Assembly (NCBI GenBank): GCA_932294295.1
Contig: OW028586.1
Span: forward strand, 10,383,790-10,447,789
Direction of reading: 5' to 3'
Origin: Alitta virens
Lineage: Eukaryota > Annelida > Polychaeta > Phyllodocida > Nereididae
DNA length: 64,000 nucleotides
How positions within the stretch are numbered: position 1 is the first letter of the stretch; every line of letters begins with the position of its first letter. Of this stretch, positions 11,535 to 23,592 are shown in pieces. The notes beneath the pieces were generated by a model, which was not told where the DNA came from, did no database searches, and saw nothing but the letters and a program-made list of their open reading frames with translations. Made by a program: the position numbers and the translations under genes.

Positions 11535-12540
11535 TACATGTTCCAGAATTTCACATTTACATTTATAATGTCCAATTGTCCATGCTTAATGGTAATTGTG
11601 ACAGTTTGTCATACAATCTTGAATTCTCTGTCAAAGCAATGATGAATTTTACTTTATAGACCAATTGATTATATGAGATTGGAAAAAAAAAGGTCGAAGT
11701 ATATGTTGTCTGTGGTATTACCCAGGCAATCTAAGTGACTTCAATTCAGTATTGTTTCCTTTAAGCTATTTTTTTCTTAATATTTACTTAGTAAAAAAAA
11801 ATCCTGCTTTTATCAGAGGAAACCACAACTGTTCCAATTTGACTCAGTACAACTATGACGTCATACAGTAATCCTGCTACAAGCGACCTCTACTGGATTA
11901 TACGCAAAGAATTAACAGACATGCAGTGATCCTAAGGTGACAAAATGAAGTTGTTAGAAATCCCTAAAATCTTCATGCGATTATCTCATGAAACGTGTCT
12001 TCTACTTTTACACATTCAAAGAACTGGGCAAAAATAACGGAGAAAAAACAGCAGAGAAAAGCAGAAGCAAGGCCTGTGCTGGACTAATCAAATGTCTGGC
12101 AGATTGATCTGGAAGTAGTGCCAGATTATCTTTGCATTTGTAACCAGCCTGGCTCCATTGACCCATATGAAAAAGATTATCACGAGAATGTTGCTGACTG
12201 CTGCATAAAACATGGGGTGAACCATGGGGTGAACAACGCAAAATAGAAATCGGAACCCCATTATATCTCCCCATAAGCCATAGCCCAGCCTTGTGAGTGT
12301 GTGGGACCCGATTGGAGAAATAAATAATGATAAAGAAAACATTAACTCGATTTCCATGATTTGCATCTCCAGGGTGATGAGGCTGTAAATAGAATTCACA
12401 TGCATGGGCCACCGGCAGACATGGTGAAAAGGTTTAGAGGAAATATACAGCCTTGTATAACTCCCATCAAATACTGATCCAAAGGGCACTCTGGAACAGG
12501 GCTTTACGTCCTGTATTTCTGCACCTGATGGGCTAATTAG
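11535..12540. other. No confirmed gene
   Basis: A pair of overlapping minus-strand ORFs (12008-12489, about 134 codons each) is open in two frames; neither shows a recognisable domain or paired splice sites. The rest is AT-rich. Confidence 0.35.
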
Positions 12541-12587
12541 GACAGGTAGGGATCATGGCAATGAGACGAAGGATGAAACAGCCATCC

Positions 12588-12665
12588 AACATAGGCTCGA
12601 CCGGGAAATGAACCCGGGACCCAGTGGTTGGAAGCCCAGCACGCTACCACTGAGCTAGGTCCCCA
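12588..12665 (-). repeat. tRNA-Gly(TCC)-like SINE head
   Basis: The minus strand reads GGGGACCTAGCTCAGTGGTA (box A-like), an anticodon-loop-like CTTCCAA (TCC), and CCGGGTTCATTTCCCGG (box B and T arm). It is too degenerate at the acceptor ends for a functional tRNA and is followed by SINE body, so it is a retroposed promoter head. Confidence 0.65.
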
Positions 12666-12679
12666 CGCTTTCTTCACAA

Positions 12680-12790
12680 ACTTCATCTCAGCTGGATGTC
12701 GGTCATACGAGACGTTCAATTGGGGGTGCCTTGTCCTCTGTGTCTATGCAGAGACAAGTTAAAAGACCCCACCCAAGGGTTAATTGTGTG
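12680..12790 (+). repeat. SINE body, opposite orientation to the adjacent head
   Basis: CATCTCAGCTGGATGTCGGT, CTATGCAGAGACAAGTTAAA and ACCCCACCCAAGGG read on the plus strand, while the tRNA-like head next to it reads on the minus strand: a rearranged or composite SINE. Confidence 0.65.
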
Positions 12791-12837
12791 ACATGACTCC
12801 CAAACCTAACATCTGATCATTTTGTATAACCAATTGA

Positions 12838-13098
12838 GTCTCTTCACTGAGCAGCCCTGAATTAAACAAAACATAAGTCTTTCTTTTCCTCTTATATTAA
12901 CTCATTTTTGCTTTTCAGACATAGAAGATCACAACTAACCTATTGAATAAATACAACTTTCTCAGGGAAATAACATATCATTAAAATCCACTGAAAAATA
13001 CTACTTTTAGGTGGAACTTTTCAAGCCAATAGAATTTCAGTATTCTGTCGTAGCCACCTGGTGGAAATATCAAGAAACCTCTGTGAAAATCCACTATT
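12838..13098 (-). mobile_element. MITE-A copy 3 with internal loss
   Basis: Keeps both ends (TCTTCACTGAGCAGCCCTGA and CTGTGAAAATCCACTATTGA) but lacks the CCAATCA..GGGCGGGAAC segment. Confidence 0.85.
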
Positions 13099-13515
13099 GA
13101 TATTACCACTTGTTGCTACCCCAACTGTTTCTGGCATAAACTACAAAATAACACCTTGTTAATGAGTGCATTCTTATCTGTACCCTTCATATTTTAGTTT
13201 CCCACTTAGGCCATTGTTTGTTGCCTCACATCTTTGTTATGAAGTCTACCATCAAAGCAACGTGTTAAATGACCTTTGCCCTGGTCAGTGTTCTTATTAC
13301 CCCTCGCAGGGGGTATGGGGGCAAGCACTGAGAGGGTATGTGAGGAATGGGGTATTTAGGATCCAAGCCAAGATCACAAGTAAGTACCCTGACTAATGAA
13401 TAATACTTGTCAGTCATATACACTGTTTATAGGTCATGACAGAGAGTAAAGTACCCAAACATACAAGAGACCTAAGTGGTCCCTAACTGACCTAACTTTA
13501 TGTTGTGTGTAAGGT

Positions 13516-13814
13516 ACAGTTAGTTTCATTAAATATGGTCGACTCTAGACAGCTGTAGCGACCTATTCCTGTCTGTAGCTAAAGCCAACAGCTTCTGTCT
13601 ACTCCTAGCTTATAGTCGGCTTACACCAAAAAATATAAATTTTGGTAAATGTATGAATTTATCTGATATGGTGCTGCATGTACTTTAAGATCTGGCTTTG
13701 AGAAGTCAGCTATAGCCAGGCAGTTCCGTTTAGTGGCAGGTAGCATCGAATAAGAAGTTGTCTAGCTTTGTCTAACTTCAATTTGACAGGCCGTTTCTAA
13801 TGAAACTAACTGCA
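13516..13814 (-). mobile_element. MITE-D copy 2 (~300 bp)
   Basis: Inverted relative to copy 1: starts ACAGTTAGTTTCATTAAATA, ends TTTCTAATGAAACTAACTGC, with GACAAAGCTAG and CAAATTGAAGTT words reversed. Confidence 0.8.
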
Positions 13815-13819
13815 GATCT

Positions 13820-14050
13820 ATGACTGGTCCAGCGGTTAAGGCATTGGCCAGCTCTTCTTAAGGTCCCAGGTCCAGTCCTTTATCTAGAGTCCTTTTGGGG
13901 TTAAATATCAGCAGGATGTTACATCAGTATTATTTGACAAAATGCAGTGTCGTTTACTAGGTGTCTATGCTTGGCAAATATACAACCCCACCAATGAGGT
14001 AAATGTCAAATCATCTTAATAATGTATGCTTCTGGTAGCTGACCATAAGC
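13820..14050 (+). repeat. SINE copy with tRNA-like head
   Basis: GGTCCAGCGGTTAAGGCATT (box A-like) and CCAGGTCCAGTCC (decayed box B), then the AACCCCACCAATGAGGTAAA body and a TTCTGGTAGCTGACCATAAG end. Confidence 0.7.
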
Positions 14051-15728
14051 TGACCAGAGAAACATACTCTACTTCACATCAATAGTACAGGGTCGTAGCC
14101 TGGGAAAAGGTCAAGGGGGGGGAGCAGTTAGGTCAAAATTCACACTTCTGATGTTCCATCAGTAACTATAAATGTACTATATTATTTTGCAAAATTCTAG
14201 AGGGAGAGTTGCCCCCCCCCCTCCCCCTGCAGGCTACGGCCCTGTAGTACAATTCAATATCAATAATATAAAACACTATAACATGCAGGCTCAGAACTGT
14301 TATCAAGGGGGGTAGGGCATAATTCTGTATTTTGCTGACCATGTGAAATCTCCACCATGAATCATACACAGACCATGCAATTTCTGGTTGGGGTGATGAT
14401 GTAAGAACTATTCATGACTGTGATGTTCACATCAAAAGAACTTAATTTAGACCATGAACTGCTTGCATGCACTTTTATGCTTGTAAAGAAACCCATGGCA
14501 GAGACTGGGAACGTGTGTAACCCAGATGGTTTAGTTGTAGCATTGAGACAAGAGTCTTGTCTCCATGGTTGTAGCAAGGTGTAGCACTATGATTGTAGAT
14601 TGTAGAAAGAGCCATTAGTATTAGAAGTATTCACTAAAATGCTTTAGTTCTTTTTCCTTTTATTTATAATGTAAGGGGTGTGCACAATTTTACAGCTTTT
14701 TAGAAAGCTAGTGCACATCCCCCACAGTATGCTAATGTCATTTATTGTTTATGTAATGTACTAACCGTATTGAACTACTACATACTGTGAACAAATAAAA
14801 CATCTGAAACATCTCATCCGATTTTGTATTCTTTTTAATAATGCAATTAGGGCCTAAAAAATTTTTAGCATGAGCCAATTGTGATGTGGTCTTAATGTAG
14901 AAAAAATTCATGGCAAAAATATATTTGGTCAAAAACACCTTTAATAACGAGGTGGACTGTAATAGCGAGGTGTTCTTGAAGTGAGTTTACACTGCAGGTC
15001 TTACAGTACAGCCCAACTACACCAGAGGGCGGTAAATACAAGTTGGGTTTACAAAGCTCCCCCTGGTGATTTCCAACCCTTTTACCAAACATCATTTACA
15101 TGGTAAAACATGCAGTGATCTAATGATGCAAGTGATCAGCTGACACAAGACTTACAATACATACTTGCCAGAATAAATTGTTTCCATGACAACCGATTGT
15201 GTTGACATGGGTTAGGTCATGTGACAGATGGCGTTTGTTCATGTGGCCAAAGCAGGACCCGTATTCGTGAGTAACACACATACCCCCCTCAAAAAAAAAA
15301 GAAGTTCATACCACACAATTAATATGCTATGAAAATATATAATAAAATACTGACAATTTGAACACCCCCCTAGTAGTAGAAGTAGTAGTAGTAGTAGTAG
15401 TAGTAATGATAATAGTAGTAGTAGTAAGTAGTAGCCAGTAGCAAAATATTTATTGAAGTGACTTGTGTGCAAGTATAAACAATATAATATTTACAAATCT
15501 ATATTACACACCCAAACCCAACAAGGATTTATAAGTCACTAAACATATAATAGTTTTACATCAACAGTAGGTTATTAAAAAAACATGTTCAGCTCTGGTT
15601 ACTTTCACTAAGATATTAATTAGAAACAATCATTTTAAAAACCTGATAAGTTATGATACTCGTTATCTATTGTAAACAAAATCATACAAAGCAGAATATG
15701 TACCAATAAAACAATCATCCAAACATCA
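14051..15728. other. No gene seen
   Basis: Contains a G/C-run pair near 14110-14225, a fragment of the TTAAGACCAC-type element (about 14940-14975), an (AGT)n microsatellite at 15372-15428, and AT-rich DNA. No exon is supported. Confidence 0.4.
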
Positions 15729-15834
15729 ATAGTGGATTTTCATCATTAGCTATGATCTCCTATGTCTAAAAAGCAAAATGTGTAAAAATAGAAGATAGAC
15801 TGATTCCTTGCTGAATTCAGTGAAAAGACTCTAT
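15729..15834 (+). mobile_element. MITE-A copy 4, internally deleted (~106 bp)
   Basis: ATAGTGGATTTTCATCATTA jumps directly to TATGTCTAAAAAGCAAAATG and ends CAGTGAAAAGACTCTAT. Both termini are kept while about 200 bp of interior is gone. Confidence 0.85.
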
Positions 15835-16539
15835 GCCAAGCAGTTTACCGTACATATTGCAGCATGATGTGTCCTACTAGACTTAGAAAAACAAATCCTA
15901 TCTTTCTCTTTCCTAGTAATAATGTAGCTTGTAAAATTGCTTCAAATTGAAGGCTTAAACTCTTGAAAAAATCCCTACATGACTCCAGGGACCTTCTACT
16001 TCTAAATGGCCTTCTAAATGATCTATAAGGCTGTTAGAATCGTGACATGACTAACACATCTCAGATATAAATGACTAATTCTCAGGGCTTATTAGTCATC
16101 TCAGCAAAATGCTATTAGTGGACATTAAACCACGAAATACTGGGTGGGTCATTAAGAAGTCATTTGCAAAAAAAAAAAAGAAGAAGAAAATCCAGGTAGG
16201 CCTCTCTTAATCACACTTGGCAATTATTCAAATCATGAATCACTGGCTGCTTTTGGATTTCATACATAACATATAATTATTAGGATAAATCAAATATATA
16301 TATATTAACATCAATTGTATAACTGACATGAAATTAATCTATTTCCACTGCATACACTAAAAGAAAAGATATATGAGGAAATATGACATAAATCAAGTTA
16401 CATAGTTATGAATGGCACAAACAATTAATATTATGATAAACATAGACAGACTTTTTTTTTTAGTATACAGTGGACTTTCACGACAAGACATTGGTCTCAT
16501 TATAGAGGTGGTATTTATTCTGGAATTGTTCACTTTATT
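15835..16539. other. No gene seen
   Basis: AT-rich unique DNA with an A-rich GAAGAAGAAAA stretch near 16170. Confidence 0.35.
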
Positions 16540-16641
16540 TTTCAAATTGTAGCATTGAGTAGCTTTAGACAATGTTCACTTCAGCTGGCCATAAACACAG
16601 TTATATCAAACTGAATGAAGTTGTTATTACTGAACATATTA
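16540..16641 (+). repeat. Dispersed ~100-bp unit, copy 4
   Basis: Reads TTGTAGCATTGAGTAGCTTT, AGACAATGTTCACTTCAGCT and TCAAACTGAATGAAGTTGTT. A 74-codon ORF (16662-16886) follows, with no recognisable domain. Confidence 0.85.
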
Positions 16642-17329
16642 ATATAATATTTAGCGATTGAATGGCGGAAAACTCACTTTTGTCTGATACTGTATATACT
16701 TTTTTCTTATCTTCGAAAAACTTGAACGAGACTTTGAGATTACTTGAAACAAAATATTCATGCTCAATAGACTCAGCCAATTTCCTTTGTCAAAACGATT
16801 TTCCAAGATTCACGAAAAGAACAAGAAGTATCAATTTGTTGCCATGGAAACCCAACACAGACTTCCTCTGTTTAAACATTAATTGAGCCAGTTCCTGTAC
16901 CAGACAACGACCGGCGTGACTGAGAGATGAAATAGTTATTTCAACCAGGAGAAGGAGAAATAGCATTGGTGCATTCAGATGAAATATTAGTCAGTATGGG
17001 CCTTTTGTAAAAATTAGTTTTTCAAATTGTATTATCTTGTTTAATTAAATAATTTATCTCTCTTATTTTTTGTTAAGAATTGAATAGCCATGATTAAGAG
17101 CATTCTATGAAGATCACCTCAAATTTAAGACCACTTTCCCATACCAAAAAATTAATAAAACTTTTTTTTTTCTTTTTTTTTAATGGAGCCCCACCATTGA
17201 ATCTATTCCTAAGTAAAAAAAAATAAAATAAAAAAACAATTCTGGGGGGATTTAAGACACTTATAATTAATATTAAATCCCAAAATGTGATCATACTGTA
17301 TTTGCACAATCCAGATATATAGTATAGTT

Positions 17330-17400
17330 TCAGTGTAAAGACCACCTCGATATTAAGACCACTTCAACGATTCCCAAGGGTGACAATAAAGTAATGACAG
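17330..17400 (+). repeat. TTAAGACCAC-type element fragment
   Basis: CAGTGTAAAGACCACCTCGA and TATTAAGACCACTTCAACGA are end-like words of the family whose best copy is 27165-27627. Confidence 0.7.
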
Positions 17401-17688
17401 GGCAGAATGAATAGCAGAAACAGCAAATTTTTGTCATCGAAGATGATACAGAAAAAGCACCGGAAGTCTGTGGACACAGCAAATGACAGGGAATTATGGG
17501 AAAATTGCCCCAGAAACAATTTGCCTCTTCCGAACATACCAATGCTGCCTCACAGAGTCCTATATATACATTTAATGGCGCTTATCATTGTGTGGTAAAC
17601 AGAATTACACCAAAAGTGCTTTTTCAGCTAAATTTACCATCTTCACACATGTGTTAATATAAAGACTAGCAATACACATCGACATGTA

Positions 17689-17839
17689 CATGGCCAAATG
17701 TGCCACGTGCGTTTTCCATGAGAAGGATAAACTCATGGAAAACGCATGGTTTTGACTCATTAAAAATTAGCTAAAAACCAATGCGTTTTCAGTGCGTTTA
17801 TCCTTCTCATGGAAAACGCACGTGGCACATTTGGCCATG
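17689..17839. mobile_element. MITE-B copy 2
   Basis: TA-flanked, same termini, 151 bp. It carries an extra CATGAGAAGGATAAACTC stretch, so it is the most symmetrical foldback of the four. Confidence 0.92.
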
Positions 17840-18149
17840 TAGGTCTTTCGTGACCTCTACATGTCTATAAAAAGTCATTCACATTGCATCAAGCAATGAA
17901 CATTGTGATATACACTATAGATAATTTATTAATATTACAATACTTTTAAATATAAATAAATTAATTAATTAAAAGCAGCATATACGTGTATAATCTTTTT
18001 TTTCACAAGGTGGCTCCCTGGACAGCGACAAACTGATTGCCTTAAAGGGAGACTCCTCGCTCCACTCCCAGTAAAAATTTTAATTTAGAATATGAAATTG
18101 CTGTAATATGTCCTCCAGTGAGCAAATAAAAACTGTGTAATTGTCATTG

Positions 18150-18275
18150 GTTGGTTGGCTGACTGACTGACTGGCTGACTGACTCACTGGCTGGCTTGCT
18201 GACTGGCTGACTGACTGACTGGCTGGCTGACTTGCTGACTGACTCACTGGCTGGCTGACTGACTCTCTGGCTGTC
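18150..18275 (+). repeat. (CTGA/CTGG)n tetranucleotide repeat
   Basis: GACTGACTGACTGGCTG-type repeats; a Ser-Gln-rich ORF on the minus strand is an artefact. Confidence 0.95.
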
Positions 18276-18529
18276 TGACTAATAATAAAAAAAAAATACA
18301 TCGACCATAGTTTTTGACACTTGAACGTGCATCAGTACACAATGATCAGTACTCAAAAATTCCTGATACATTCGTCATCAATTCCAAAACATCCTGGGAG
18401 ATAAACATCACAGAAAAATTTCCAATCCAAATAAAAAAGTAAAAGATAAATCCCTCATCAGTCGAACGCGTCACAGTGACAATTGATAGCTGATGACGTC
18501 ACAGGGGCACCGAGTGCAACACCGAGTGC

Positions 18530-18860
18530 AATATTGGACAGACAGAGCCACAGATAGACTGACTGACAAAAGATAAAGAAAGACATGCAGACAGGACACG
18601 TAAAGAAAACCTACAGACAAGAAAGACAGACAGACAGACCGACCTACAGGGATTGGATAAGACATACAGACAGACATAGATGTGTGAAATGGACTGGAGA
18701 ATGGGTAAGTACAAGAAAACCTCAGACAGGACCAGACAGGACAGCCAGATTCACATGTATAGACTGACTGAGAAAAGATAAAGAAAGACATACATACAGG
18801 ACAGATAGACACTATCAGAAAGACATTGGTTAAAGAAAGACAGAAATTTGGGGCAGATAC
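18530..18860 (+). repeat. Degenerate GACA-rich repeats
   Basis: AGACAGACAGAC words with related segments GAAAACCTACAGACAAG and GAAAAGATAAAGAAAGACAT repeated twice. Confidence 0.8.
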
Positions 18861-18889
18861 ACAGACACGAGTTGAGCAAAGATATATGC

Positions 18890-19003
18890 CTACTGGTCTG
18901 AAGCTGCTTATTCAGCTGCCAGAGACGGACGTAATGATGAGATGATAAGGCTGTTTGGAGTCACACCGTGTTTCACATTCACCCCATGGGTAGGGTCAGC
19001 CAG
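18890..19003 (-). repeat. SINE tail fragment
   Basis: CAGCTGCCAGAGACGGACGT, AATGATGAGATGATAAGGCT and CACCCCATGGGTAGGGT, reversed relative to full copies. Confidence 0.7.
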
Positions 19004-19119
19004 CATATAGCCATCGAGTCCAAGAACTACTGAAGGACAAAAAGTTCAGTCCTGTTTTTACTATCAAATTTATCACTTCAAATAATATGAGAAAAACTAT
19101 TGCGAAACGACTACAACAT

Positions 19120-19300
19120 ATGGCTTCGACTGACTGACTGACTGACTGACTTCTTGACTGAATGAATGACTGACGTGCTGACTGACTGACTGACTGACTG
19201 ATTGATTGATTGATTGATTGGCTGACTGACTGAAAAAATGACTGACTGACAGGCTGACTGACAGACTGAATGAATGACTGACTGAATGACTGAATGAAAA
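19120..19300 (+). repeat. (TGAC)n / (TGAT)n repeat
   Basis: TGACTGACTGAC with GATTGATTGATTG and GAATGAATGAC variants. Confidence 0.95.
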
Positions 19301-19647
19301 CTGTTCTGGAGAGGATATAAACACGGATGAACATATAATTATTGCCATATCTTTTTTTTTTTCTTCTTTTTTTCCGTTAATCTTATCAGGAGATCTCTCA
19401 CCTCTGTAGTCGGTTGACCTTCGCCTGCCCCACGTTCCGAACCCCCAACGAACACTTTTGGAACGTTTGCTTCTTTTCCGAAATCCTTCCAAGGTATCCA
19501 TGGCAACCGAATTGTTCAAATTCCGATCCTGATATCAAACGTAGGGTTGACAAGTGGCCCGAAACAATGCGAAGTTTCTCACACAAATATGATGCAGATT
19601 TTTCACATGAACTCCGGGTCAAAAAATGTATTCAAAATGTTATTTTG

Positions 19648-19890
19648 CAGTAAAACCTCGCCAAAGAGACATATGTAAAACCCACTGGTCTTAATGATGA
19701 GGTGGTCTTAATAGCGAGGTAAAATGTAGAGTCGACGATACACAATGTGTGTCAAATGATCTTAGATTAGTCCGATAAACTGCCTCACGACGAAACCTAT
19801 CGGCGCGGTTGCAAAATGACAGCACTGTTTCGGTCTAAGTCTAAATAGTGAATTGTCTCAATAGTGAGGTTAGCTTACAGTTGAGGTCTA
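19648..19890. repeat. TTAAGACCAC-type element
   Basis: Starts CAGTAAAACCTCGCCAAAG, contains GGTCTTAATGATGAGGTGGT and CTTAATAGCGAGGTAAAA, and ends near CAATAGTGAGGTTAGCTTAC. Confidence 0.6.
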
Positions 19891-21150
19891 CTGTACTTCT
19901 AAAATATGTATTCCCAAGTATCAGACAATAAATCCAATTCCCTCTATATCAAATTAATATATTTCAATTCACATCACATTCGATGCAAAGTTAGGAAGAT
20001 TCAAGTTCAGCGTGTAAATGCGAAAGTGTGCAAGTTTTCGCTCCAATACACGAAGTTGATTATAAAATCTAAGTTCTATATGACAAATAACGAGTACAGC
20101 AGTCAGAACATAATCTCACCAAATATGAAATCCACGATTCAGCATAAAAATGATCACGATAATAGTGAACGTTAAAATGTGAATAGAAATCGTGAAATCC
20201 AGCTATGTCAAAATATCCTGTATAAAAGTTAGTTAATTTCCTGAAGCCTGGAGGGATTATATGCACTGAGTTGGTAAATATGATAACAGTACACTCCACA
20301 CAATTGAATATACTGTGTATCAATTATTGCATACATCTATCTATTGGGACACAGTCAATATCCAAGCCCATGAGCCAATATCTAACGCATTAATAGTGTT
20401 ATGTAATTAGCCTATATTAATAACTCGCACGCCATATGTAAGTGTAGGACACATAACTGTGAAATTATATCAATTCTGGCAAGTTGCAACATATATATGT
20501 AAAATTATAATCCATAATTGTTATAAACACACTTGTAAGTATGTCATAGTCATTATGTAATTTCCATAATTCGTGTGTAATAATCATATATATACATGTA
20601 TATCTGTATTCCAGTCACTGTATAGAATTCTAGATCTGCTATATCATGGAGGCACAACTCAATATCAATAGCATTCGTGTAGATACAACTTCCAAGTCAA
20701 GCTAAATAAATAGAATATTCCAATCCAATAAAATGTAAATTGCCACTTCAAACACCAATATTGTCAGTGTCGAATGAATACACTCAGCTGCTAAACCAAA
20801 AGTTTCACTCAAAACTATAAGACAATCCAATTGCGGTGTTGTTATAAGAACCCTGCCTCACAGAGCATACCCATTTCATTGAAAGCCAACAAGTGGCAAA
20901 TCAGCTGTAGCATCCTTGACAAGCTGCAGCCAGCAGCACTCTGGCCCGGCCATGACCACCCCCATATATTTGATGCTCAGTGTGTTCACAGAGTGTTCAA
21001 AGAGTGTTCACCGAGTGCTCTCTGCTGCTTGTGTTCTGGGCAAGATCACTAGCTGAGCGAAAATACACAGTCCTCTGGCCTAGCTGGCCACTGTGCCATG
21101 CACTGCCAAATACCACATTACTGACACTAGGTGACGCATGACTTTTCAAG
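19891..21150. other. No gene seen
   Basis: AT-rich; ORFs up to 89 codons on both strands lack splice sites or domains. A GTGTTCA triplication occurs at about 20982-21012. Confidence 0.4.
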
Positions 21151-21154
21151 CTCA

Positions 21155-21290
21155 GCCAGCTTATATGATCAGCTGCTGGCAGACGTTATGATGAGATGAT
21201 AAGGCTGCTTGGAGTCAACACCATGACACACATTTATCCCATGGGTGGGGTATTTTACTTGCCCCAGCCTTGGAAGAGCTGGACGTCGAT
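21155..21290 (-). repeat. SINE tail fragment
   Basis: CAGCTGCTGGCAGACGTTAT, GATGAGATGATAAGGCTGCT and CCATGGGTGGGGTATTTTAC. Confidence 0.7.
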
Positions 21291-21334
21291 GGTTAGAGGC
21301 AGATCAAAAAAGCTAGCTCCAAAAAGCACAGCAT

Positions 21335-21590
21335 TTGGGTGGCCTAATGGTTTAAGCCTTAACCAGCTCCATAAAAAGTCCCGGGTTCAAATCCCGACCC
21401 GGGTACTCTTTGTGCTACATCTCAGCTAGATGTCATTCGCGAACAATTCAACTGTAGGTGCCATGTTTCTATGCTGGGGCAGGTGAAAGGCTGCACCCAT
21501 GGGTAAATGTGTAAGATGGGTTGGACACCAACCTTATCATCTCATCACTACCTCTGCCTCTGGTAGCAGGTAAAATAAGCCCACTTAAAT
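21335..21590 (+). repeat. Near-complete SINE with tRNA-like head
   Basis: GGCCTAATGGTTTAAGCCTT (box A-like), CCGGGTTCAAATCCCGACCC (box B and T arm), the CATCTCAGCTAGATGTC body, a CCCATGGGTAAATGTG segment, and a CTGCCTCTGGTAGCAGG end. This is the best reference copy in the window. Confidence 0.82.
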
Positions 21591-23221
21591 TCAGATCAGT
21601 TCATCAAATCAATGTATATTTGATAAAATAATATATTATCATTAAATATCTATGACTATGGCCCACTCAGCATTCAGTCTTACCATGAAGCCACCAGTTC
21701 TGGTGCTCATGGTCTTACCATGGTCTTACCTAACATACACTAAATGGAGAATGGGACTATTCATTCAGCTGAATGTTTGGGGCATTTTAAAGTGTCCACA
21801 GCTGGAATGAGTGTTTACAGCTGGGCATGAACATAAACAGCTGAAATGGGTCAGTCAGAGAGATGACCATTGGTAGTTTCAAGAGTTTCCAGCTGGTGAT
21901 CAGGCAACATACATTCCAATGACCTTCAGACTGCCATTAAAAGTCAATCTCAAGGTCATTGAAAGGTCACAGGTCAAATGATCGATGAATTGCTAAATTC
22001 AACAACAAATATAGTTTAAAGTCAACCATTGAATATCACGGTATGACCTGAATCATCCATGTTTAAAACATTCAATCTGATGTTATTAGAGTTCATATTC
22101 AACATGCTTCAGTATTGAAGATCTAATAAGGTCATCATGAAATACCACAAAATGTAGGCCTATAAGCTAGGTACCTCAGAATTATAACCAACATTAGGAA
22201 TCACTGAACTGGTCTTAAAATCGAGGTGGTCTTAATGCTGTATATTTTACCTTCTGTTAAACGACCACCGGTCTTAAACGACCGGATTTAATTCCCTTAT
22301 TTGGTCGTTTAACACAGGTTTGACTGTAGTTAGAGACATTACACAATTGAAAAATTTAATAAATTCAAAAAAAAATACACACATCGTTCAAATCCAGACC
22401 ATTTAATTGTATCTATGGATAACAAGTGGTCATTTTCCAGAGTGTATATAAACTTTTCAATGCCATCCCACTCAGACCAAGGACAAAACCAGATATATCC
22501 AATGCCAGGACTATTATGATTATTATAAATCAAAGCTAACATAGATTGGGTCAAATCATCAGTTATCCAACACCAGCATTCATCATTTTGCATGTAACGA
22601 AATAAGTCTGTCTACCTGATGACAGATCAGAATAAATTCGATACAAACAAATAGTGGCCAGCATATAAAAAATAACTAAATCTCAGTATCGAATTTGAAA
22701 TCTGCTTTATGCATGTTTTCAGTGAAAACATATTTATCCTCTTAAATGTAATCCTTCTATAACTAATCCCTTTAGATATAGACATCACAAAGAGAGACTT
22801 ATCTAGGGATTAAATGAGGTGAACATTACATTCAGGGTCTTCCCTATGTTTCGGGAACCAGTAAAATTGAAAATAAAATAAAAATCTATACAATTTTACA
22901 TTCATTAATTTATTCTCTGTTGAGCTCAACCATTAAAACTTCGTTAAAACATGATGGTTCACCCTGGAGAATACACAACCATATTCAGTGAATATCAGAT
23001 CACCTAAACAGAAGTTTTTACCCATTAGGGGGTAATTACCCCACCCCTAAATAACATCCCCATGCTACGTTCTTCGCCCACAGAAATAGCAATGCCCTGA
23101 GCATAACAGCATAGCCAGAAGTAGTTTTTCCAGAAAAGGGCTAAATGAAAGACCCTAACCAGAATGTACTAACGCTATAAGTTAAATAAAAAAAAAAATT
23201 AAAAAGTATTTCTAATGTAGT
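21591..23221. other. No gene seen
   Basis: Includes an element at 22205-22330 with GGTCTTAAAATCGAGGTGGT and an inverted ACGACC../GGTCGTT pair. An 84-codon minus-strand ORF (22339-22593) has no recognisable domain. Confidence 0.4.
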
Positions 23222-23335
23222 GTCTCTAAGAAAAGACACTACCTCACCCGGGTATCGAACCCATGACCTCTCAATTAGGTAACAAGGACTTTGGCCACCA
23301 CTAAAGAGTCTCACCATGTACCATGGTGTGAGGCA
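23222..23335 (-). repeat. tRNA-like SINE head, second type
   Basis: The minus strand reads TTTAGTGGTGGCCAAAGTCC and CATGGGTTCGATACCCGGGT (box B and T arm), followed by the inverted GTGTCTTTTCTTAGAGACAC. Confidence 0.55.
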
Positions 23336-23544
23336 AACACTTCGCAAATACCTTCACACAATTCCAAGTCTAAAAATAGCATCCTGTCCGGTCCAAATTA
23401 AAAGAATAATAGGAGCAGAGCACACCTGTCTTGGTGACAGTGAATGCACGGGACTTGTGGCCTTTCAATTACAGCCCTTGAGCAGCCATTGGATGCTGCA
23501 GTTGATGGTTGTCACCTCCGCTGAATGTCAGAACATCACACCAT

Positions 23545-23592
23545 TGCTGCTGATGCTGCTGCTGCTCCTGCTCCTGCTGCTGCTGATGCTGT
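23545..23592 (+). repeat. (CTG)n / CTGCTCCTG microsatellite
   Basis: CTGCTGATGCTGCTGCTGCT with interruptions. Confidence 0.9.

Noticed and set aside
12008..12489. Two overlapping minus-strand ORFs of about 134 codons, one hydrophobic
   Set aside because: Open in two frames, no recognised domain, no paired splice sites. It may be a decayed exon, but I cannot support it.
16662..16886. 74-codon ORF after a dispersed repeat
   Set aside because: ATG start and plausible composition, but no domain and no homologous second copy in the window.
18080..19519. Ser-Gln-rich and Ser/Val-rich ORFs
   Set aside because: Products of the CTGA/TGAC tetranucleotide repeats.
21355..21405. tRNA gene call from box A and box B
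   Set aside because: The acceptor and anticodon stems do not pair and SINE body follows; it is a SINE promoter head.
22339..22593. 84-codon ORF beginning MQNDECWCW
   Set aside because: It looks somewhat protein-like, but there is no family, splice support or neighbouring exon.
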